NCBI GenBank assembly: GCA_023818555.1
Contig: JAMWCG010000006.1
Span: 1-10,608 of the forward strand
Direction: 5' to 3'
Length of the DNA: 10,608 bases
From: Candidatus Omnitrophota bacterium
GTDB taxonomy: Bacteria > Omnitrophota > Gorgyraeia > DTHP01
In this document: positions 6,971-10,608 of the stretch, piece by piece
Numbering within the stretch: position 1 is the first letter of the stretch
Layout of the letters: every line of letters begins with the position of its first letter
Notes under the pieces: model-generated
What the model was told of the DNA's origin: nothing
Databases searched by the model: none
What the model saw: only the letters and a program-made list of their open reading frames with translations
Made by a program: the position numbers and the translations under genes

Positions 6971-8650
6971 ATGCAAGAGGAAAATTTACGTTTAGCCATT
7001 GGGCAAATAAATTCCACAGTAGGTGATTTAGAGGGTAATAGCCGAAAGATCCAGCAGTACATTCAGGAGGCAGAAGGCCGGGGAGTAGATATAATTTCCT
7101 TCCCAGAGTTAGCTCTCACTGGCTATCCACCTGAAGACCTTTTACTTAAGCCTAAGTTTATCCAGGATAATTTAAAGAAGTTAGGAGAATTAGTAAAGAC
7201 GGTTAATAATCTGATAGCGATCATAGGTTTTGTAGATAAAAAGGGTAAAGATTTATATAATGCCTCAGGAATAATTTATAAGCAAAAGATTTATGGGATA
7301 TATCACAAGATGTTTTTACCCAATTATGGCGTCTTTGATGAGAAGCGGTACTTTCAACCCGGAAGCCAACCCTTGATTTTTAGATATAATAAGATAATTT
7401 TTGGCGTGAATATCTGTGAAGATATCTGGCATAAAGATGGTCCCATAAAAGAACAGGTTAAGATGGGTGCTCAAATTATTTTTGTTTTAAATGCCTCTCC
7501 TTATCATATGGGAAAAATCAAAGAGAGAGAAAAAATTGTTCAGGAACAGGCGAGGGAAAATAAAGTTTACATTGTCTATGTAAATTTAGTAGGGGGACAG
7601 GATGAACTTATTTTTGATGGACAGAGTATGGTTGTAGATAGTAGAGGTAAAGTTATTGCCCGGGCAGAAGCATTCAAGGAGGATTTGTTGATGCTGGATT
7701 TGGATATTCCTGGGGGAGCCAAAAAGATAAAGAGAGTAATTACGCTTACAGATCAATCCCCTGTTAAAAAGAAAAAACCTATATCTAAAAGGGAGATCAG
7801 ACCTCTTGAATCCATTGCTGAGATTTATCAAGCACTTCTCTTAGGGCTTAAAGATTATGTGAATAAAAATGGATTTAGAAAAGTAGTGGTAGGTTTAAGT
7901 GGTGGGATTGATTCTTCACTGGTGGCAACCTTGGGAGTAGACGCCTTAGGGAAAGAGAATGTCATAGGTGTATTTCTACCTTCAAGGTATTCTTCCAAAG
8001 AATCAGAAGAGGATGTAAAGGAATTGGCAAGAAATTTAGGGATAAGATTGATCGAAATCTCCATTGAGCAGATATATAAGATTTATCTTATGGTCTTAGA
8101 GCCACAATTTCTGGGTTTAGAGAGAGATGTGACTGAGGAAAACTTGCAAGCCCGTATAAGAGGAAATATCTTAATGGCACTCTCAAACAAATTTGGCTGG
8201 TTGGTTTTAACCACTGGAAATAAATCCGAGATGTCCACAGGTTATGCTACTCTATATGGAGATATGGCGGGAGGGTTTGCGGTAATCAAGGATGTTCCCA
8301 AAACACTGGTCTATAGATTGGCTAAATATAGAAATTCTCTAAATCCAGTTATTCCTGAACGCGTTCTCACCAAAGAACCAACTGCTGAACTTAAGCCCAA
8401 TCAAAAAGACAGTGATACTTTACCAGTTTATGAAACCTTAGACCCAATTCTTAAAGCCTATATTGAAGAAGATAAAGACCTAAAGAGTATTATTTCATTA
8501 GGATTTGAGGAGGCAATGGTAAGAAAGGTTTTAAATATGGTAGATAAAAGTGAATACAAGAGAAGACAGGCTCCTCCGGGGATTAAGATTACGCCTAAGG
8601 CATTTGGTAAAGACAGGAGGATGCCGATAACTAATAAATATAGAGGATAA
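6971..8650 (+). CDS. nadE: NAD+ synthetase, glutamine-hydrolysing
   Basis: Last step of NAD+ synthesis: nicotinic acid adenine dinucleotide, ATP and glutamine give NAD+. The 559 residues hold a nitrilase-fold glutaminase domain with catalytic E46 (FPELALTGY), K113 (YHKMFLPNYG) and C149 (NICEDIW), then an ATP-pyrophosphatase synthetase domain with SGGIDSS at 310-316 and a later TTGNKSEMSTGYATLYGD substrate region. Length fits the compact bacterial two-domain form. The ATG at 6971 is preferred: it gives the usual start just before LRLAIGQIN and has GGGGG 7 bases upstream. In-frame GTG 6905 or ATG 6920 would add 22 or 17 atypical residues encoded by the leader hairpin. It has its own promoter and ends one base before the sigma-factor gene, so the two are probably co-transcribed. 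Confidence 0.95.
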   Translation: MQEENLRLAIGQINSTVGDLEGNSRKIQQYIQEAEGRGVDIISFPELALTGYPPEDLLLKPKFIQDNLKKLGELVKTVNNLIAIIGFVDKKGKDLYNASGIIYKQKIYGIYHKMFLPNYGVFDEKRYFQPGSQPLIFRYNKIIFGVNICEDIWHKDGPIKEQVKMGAQIIFVLNASPYHMGKIKEREKIVQEQARENKVYIVYVNLVGGQDELIFDGQSMVVDSRGKVIARAEAFKEDLLMLDLDIPGGAKKIKRVITLTDQSPVKKKKPISKREIRPLESIAEIYQALLLGLKDYVNKNGFRKVVVGLSGGIDSSLVATLGVDALGKENVIGVFLPSRYSSKESEEDVKELARNLGIRLIEISIEQIYKIYLMVLEPQFLGLERDVTEENLQARIRGNILMALSNKFGWLVLTTGNKSEMSTGYATLYGDMAGGFAVIKDVPKTLVYRLAKYRNSLNPVIPERVLTKEPTAELKPNQKDSDTLPVYETLDPILKAYIEEDKDLKSIISLGFEEAMVRKVLNMVDKSEYKRRQAPPGIKITPKAFGKDRRMPITNKYRG

Positions 8651-8651
8651 A

Positions 8652-9152
8652 ATGTGTTTTGAAGATTTATTAAAAAGAATATCACCTAACTTAAAAAAAA
8701 TAGCCTATAAACTCAACGGTCATTCTTCCCACTTTGATGATGAGGATTTATATCAAGAGGCATTACTACATCTCTGGCAGGACTTTCAAAAAGGGAAACT
8801 AGATGATAAAACCGACAGTTATATCTTGCAGGGTTGCTACTTTCATTTGAAGAATTACTTACGCAAGGCAAAAGAAAAAGTTAATTTAGTCAGCATAGAT
8901 TCATTAGTTGATAATGACGACACAGATTTAGAAGAGATCTTATATTTAAAAGACCCTAAATTCTGCTTCAATTATCTAGGAAGTAAGATGTTAGTTGAAG
9001 AGATAAAAGACAATGGACTCACAAAAAGAGAAAAAGAAGTCTTATCTCTTTGTTTAGAAGGATTGACTACAAGAGAGATAGGAAAGAGACTTGGAGTCTC
9101 TCATGCCCGAATTGTAAAGATTAAGGCTAACATCAAAAGAAAATCAAATTGA
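8652..9152 (+). CDS. Small sigma-70 family (ECF-like) RNA polymerase sigma factor
   Basis: The 166-residue protein has an ECF-like two-part layout. Region 2 (about 10-75) carries DDEDLYQEALLHLWQ at 29-43, the usual core-RNA-polymerase-binding helix, and FHLKNYLRK as the likely -10-recognition helix. An acidic linker (about 82-105) follows. Region 4 (122-166) has an LTKREKEVLSLCLEGL start and a helix-turn-helix TTREIGKRLGVSHARIVKIK, very close to LuxR-type HTH domains. No anti-sigma gene or transmembrane protein is adjacent, so control is not evident. It starts one base after the nadE stop, with AGAGGA inside the end of nadE as ribosome site. It could instead be a phage-type or non-ECF regulator using a sigma fold. 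The family is fairly sure; the regulon is unknown. Confidence 0.8.
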   Translation: MCFEDLLKRISPNLKKIAYKLNGHSSHFDDEDLYQEALLHLWQDFQKGKLDDKTDSYILQGCYFHLKNYLRKAKEKVNLVSIDSLVDNDDTDLEEILYLKDPKFCFNYLGSKMLVEEIKDNGLTKREKEVLSLCLEGLTTREIGKRLGVSHARIVKIKANIKRKSN

Positions 9153-9169
9153 TAGAAGATATAAATTCA

Positions 9170-9198
9170 TTGCAGATTTAGTAATACTATGTTATATT
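9170..9198 (+). promoter_or_regulatory. Extended -10 promoter of the toxin-antitoxin-like module
   Basis: A weak -35 TTGCAG (9170-9175), a 17-base spacer and TATATT at 9193-9198, preceded by TG one base away (extended -10). The expected start, about 7 bases after the -10, is 9205, which is the A of the next gene's ATG. No Shine-Dalgarno precedes that ATG, so a leaderless transcript is likely. Confidence 0.6.
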
Positions 9199-9204
9199 AT
9201 ATTT

Positions 9205-9489
9205 ATGCGCAAAATTAGACCTAAGCCACATCTATTCTGGTATCTAAAAGATGATATAGAATTGGATTTATCCGAACCTTCGGTTTTAGATATGTATGTC
9301 CAACAGACAGTTACACATGGCAATACCGAAGACATAAAGACCCTTTTTAAAGAAGTCGGATATAATCAATTTAAAGAGGCATTTTTAAGATTGAGATTTT
9401 TTTTACCTTGTGAGGTGCGTAAATTCTGGGAGGATTTTTTTGGGATTACTGAGTCGGATACAAGAAGAAGTACTAAAGGTATTTGGTAG
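9205..9489 (+). CDS. Short DUF6922-like protein, probable antitoxin partner of the AbiEii-type gene
   Basis: A 94-residue protein with the pattern I associate with short proteins preceding AbiEii-like nucleotidyltransferases (DUF6922-like): PHLFWYL near the start, an acidic-hydrophobic stretch, a helix around MYVQQTVTHGNTEDIKTLF, and the ending RKFWEDFFGI. It has no catalytic motif, signal peptide or membrane segment. An antitoxin or co-regulator role is inferred from position: it precedes and overlaps the nucleotidyltransferase by 50 bases. The ATG lacks a ribosome site and coincides with the predicted transcript start. The last 14 residues (ESDTRRSTKGIW) lie inside the downstream gene in another frame and look unconserved. 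Confidence 0.7.
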   Translation: MRKIRPKPHLFWYLKDDIELDLSEPSVLDMYVQQTVTHGNTEDIKTLFKEVGYNQFKEAFLRLRFFLPCEVRKFWEDFFGITESDTRRSTKGIW

Positions 9490-10105
9490 TATTTCTGAGA
9501 GTGATAATTTTTGCCTTACTGGAGGAACAGCCCTAGCAGAATTTTATTTAAGACACCGTAAGAGCAATGACTTGGATTTCTTTAGTAAGGAAGAAGCGAT
9601 AATCGTTCCTTTCAGTTTTCGATTAGAGGAGGTATTACGAAAAAGAGGCTTGGACATAGAAAGAAGACGCAGTTTTGCTTCTTTTGTTGAACTCATTGTA
9701 AAAAAAGAGAATGAATCTACAGACATACATTTAGCCCAGGATAGTCCCTTTCGTTTTGAAGAACCAAAGGATTCTGTTGAGTTTCCCGGAGTAAAGATAG
9801 ATAGTCTTGTAGATATTGCCTCCAATAAACTTTTAGCCCTCTTTGGTAGAGCCACTTTAAGAGATTTTATTGATATATTTTTTTTAGTCAAAAAAGAAAA
9901 GTTCAGTCCAGAAGATTTAATGGAGAAGGCAAAGATAAAGGATCCAGGTTTTGATTTGTATTGGTTAGGCGTAGCTTTAGAGAGGATAAATAAATTTAAA
10001 AAAGATTCTCCGGAATTATCTCTTGTAGTAGAACTTTTGGATTTTAAGGAGATGTTAGATTTTTTTAACATCTGGCGCCAAAATATATCAAAACAGTTAT
10101 ACTAA
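9440..10105 (+). CDS. AbiEii/DUF1814-type nucleotidyltransferase, probable toxin
   Basis: A 221-residue protein of the DNA polymerase-beta-like nucleotidyltransferase superfamily. The active-site signature is visible: LTGGTALA at 26-33, then SNDLDFF at 42-48 with D44 and D46 as likely metal-binding acidic residues. The C-terminal half has NKLLALFGRATLRDFIDIFFL, the conserved K-R-D pattern of AbiEii proteins. Related toxins (AbiEii, MenT) add nucleotides to tRNA acceptor ends; whether this copy does so is unknown. The start chosen is TTG 9440, with GGGAGG at 9428-9433 and a 6-base gap; GTG 9410 would add ten unlikely residues and has no better ribosome site. The reading frame overlaps the upstream partner by 50 bases, implying coupled translation. 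A domesticated, non-toxic role cannot be excluded. Confidence 0.82.
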   Translation: MGLLSRIQEEVLKVFGSISESDNFCLTGGTALAEFYLRHRKSNDLDFFSKEEAIIVPFSFRLEEVLRKRGLDIERRRSFASFVELIVKKENESTDIHLAQDSPFRFEEPKDSVEFPGVKIDSLVDIASNKLLALFGRATLRDFIDIFFLVKKEKFSPEDLMEKAKIKDPGFDLYWLGVALERINKFKKDSPELSLVVELLDFKEMLDFFNIWRQNISKQLY

Positions 10106-10141
10106 TTTTTTAAGGGGGTTACCAAAAAGGCTAATTTTTTA
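10102..10141. repeat. 11-base direct repeat after the toxin gene
   Basis: CTAATTTTTTA occurs at 10102-10112, overlapping the toxin stop codon, and again at 10131-10141. The sequence is low-complexity, so the repeat may be chance or a small duplication. Confidence 0.3.
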
Positions 10142-10177
10142 CTTGTATAGTTGGATCGCATTGAGGCGTAGATAAAC

Positions 10178-10210
10178 AAAGGCGTTCTTAAAACGCCTTT
10201 TCTTATTTTT
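10178..10210 (+). terminator. Rho-independent terminator
   Basis: AAAGGCGTT (10178-10186) pairs perfectly over nine bases with AACGCCTTT (10192-10200) around a 5-base loop, followed by a T-rich tail TTCTTATTTTT to about 10210. It lies 72 bases after the toxin stop and most simply ends the toxin-antitoxin transcript. Confidence 0.8.
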
Positions 10211-10217
10211 AAGACAC

Positions 10218-10258
10218 AGGCGTCTTTAATTCCGAGAGGGAAAAGACGCCTTATTTTT
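10218..10258 (+). promoter_or_regulatory. Second GNRA-loop hairpin with T-run directly before the outer-membrane gene
   Basis: AGGCGTCTTT (10218-10227) pairs perfectly with AAAGACGCCT (10242-10251). After an AA bulge, TTCC/GGGA continues the stem to a GAGA tetraloop, and TATTTTTT follows. The T-run leads straight into the AGGAGG ribosome site of the gene at 10271. It may be a tandem terminator for the upstream module or a leader attenuator; its distance to the start codon favours a role in the downstream gene's expression. Confidence 0.6.
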
Positions 10259-10270
10259 TAGGAGGAGGAG

Positions 10271-10608
10271 ATGCGGAGATTTAAAAATTTCGGATTTGTA
10301 GTTTTGATTTTTGAATTTTGCATTTTAAATTTTGCTTACGCTACTCCTTCCACCCATATCTGGGCACCCTCCACAGATGTGCAACCTTATAAGAAATGGC
10401 ATATAACCAGCGATTTTTATGTACCTGCAGAGAAAGACTCTTCAGGAAATCGTCCCAATACAATTACTAACTTTGGTTTGACCGTGGGGGTTTTGCCTTT
10501 TGAAAAATTGCAGATGGAAGTAGGTTTTGACCACAAATCCGGCTACGGCGCCTTAGATGACTATCCCATATATTTTAATACCAAGATAGGCATTCCTGAA
10601 AAAGTCTA
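10271..10608 (+). CDS. Secreted, probably outer-membrane beta-rich protein; 3' end outside window
   Basis: The reading frame is open from ATG 10271 to the window end (112 full codons). AGGAGGAGG lies just upstream, so the start is well supported. A signal peptide is clear: basic MRRFKN, a hydrophobic core to about residue 22, and an AYA cleavage site at 22-24 followed by TPSTHIW. There is no lipobox. The mature part alternates polar and hydrophobic residues with many aromatic and glycine residues (WHITSDFYVP, FGLTVGVLPFEKLQMEVGF, YPIYFNTKIGIP), as in beta-barrel outer-membrane proteins; this is inferred from pattern only. I do not recognise a named family. The upstream spacer (10106-10270) holds a terminator and a second hairpin but no convincing promoter, apart from a lone TATAGT at 10146-10151. 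Confidence 0.75.
   Translation, partial: MRRFKNFGFVVLIFEFCILNFAYATPSTHIWAPSTDVQPYKKWHITSDFYVPAEKDSSGNRPNTITNFGLTVGVLPFEKLQMEVGFDHKSGYGALDDYPIYFNTKIGIPEKV

Noticed and set aside
9410..9439. GTG 9410 as start of the AbiEii-type gene
   Set aside because: No good ribosome site, and the extra residues do not resemble the family start. TTG 9440 has GGGAGG six bases upstream.
9544..10071. Long open frame on the minus strand opposite the AbiEii-type gene (about 175 codons)
   Set aside because: Serine/lysine-rich translation typical of the complement of a charged coding frame, with no recognisable motif; the + strand gene has clear catalytic motifs.
10143..10176. Promoter for the outer-membrane gene (TTGTAT with TAGATA)
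   Set aside because: Spacing is about 20 bases and both boxes are poor; TATAGT at 10146 lacks a matching -35.
10111..10177. tRNA or small structured RNA in the spacer after the toxin gene
   Set aside because: No cloverleaf, T-loop GTTCRA motif or CCA-type acceptor stem could be found on either strand.

Overview
The window looks like a piece of an AT-rich (by eye, well under 45% G+C) anaerobic bacterial genome. Genes are tightly packed, all on the + strand, with Shine-Dalgarno sites and sigma70-like promoters. The last gene carries a signal peptide and a beta-rich start like an outer-membrane protein, so a diderm cell is likely. The gene style fits an uncultured phylum such as Omnitrophota, but that is an impression from protein style, not a demonstrated assignment. 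No tRNA, rRNA, CRISPR array or insertion sequence was seen, and no gene-free stretch exceeds 300 bases.

Region 1 (1-4633) is a sulfur-assimilation operon cut by the left edge. It encodes a siroheme sulfite reductase fused to a helical HEPN-like region and a C-terminal TusA-like domain, then a threonine-synthase-type PLP enzyme, a ThiF/MoeB/HcyF-type adenylyltransferase, and a stand-alone NIL-domain protein. Gaps are 17, 7 and 3 bases. The set resembles protein-thiocarboxylate routes to homocysteine or cysteine, but no ThiS/MoaD-like carrier lies in the window. Region 2 (4634-6747) is a promoter followed by full-length three-domain nifU and nifS overlapping by 4 bases. This is the iron-sulfur cluster assembly pair and would serve the Fe-S/siroheme enzyme next door.

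Region 3 (6748-9152) has a 223-base leader with a good promoter and a long GNRA-loop hairpin plus T-run just before the start of glutamine-dependent NAD+ synthetase (nadE). One base after nadE comes a small sigma-70-family factor with a LuxR-like region 4. Region 4 (9153-10105) is a two-gene toxin-antitoxin-like module: a DUF6922-like short protein, then an AbiEii-type nucleotidyltransferase overlapping it by 50 bases. Its promoter is placed so that the first transcript may be leaderless.

Region 5 (10106-10608) is a 165-base spacer with a clear intrinsic terminator and a second GNRA-loop hairpin plus T-run directly before the Shine-Dalgarno of a secreted, probably outer-membrane protein that runs off the right edge.

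The points most worth a second look are the sulfur cluster (fusion enzyme with complete cysteine sets in both halves, a PLP enzyme out of its usual context, a missing carrier), the two look-alike leader hairpins before nadE and before the outer-membrane gene, and the sigma factor beside a possibly leaderless toxin-antitoxin module.
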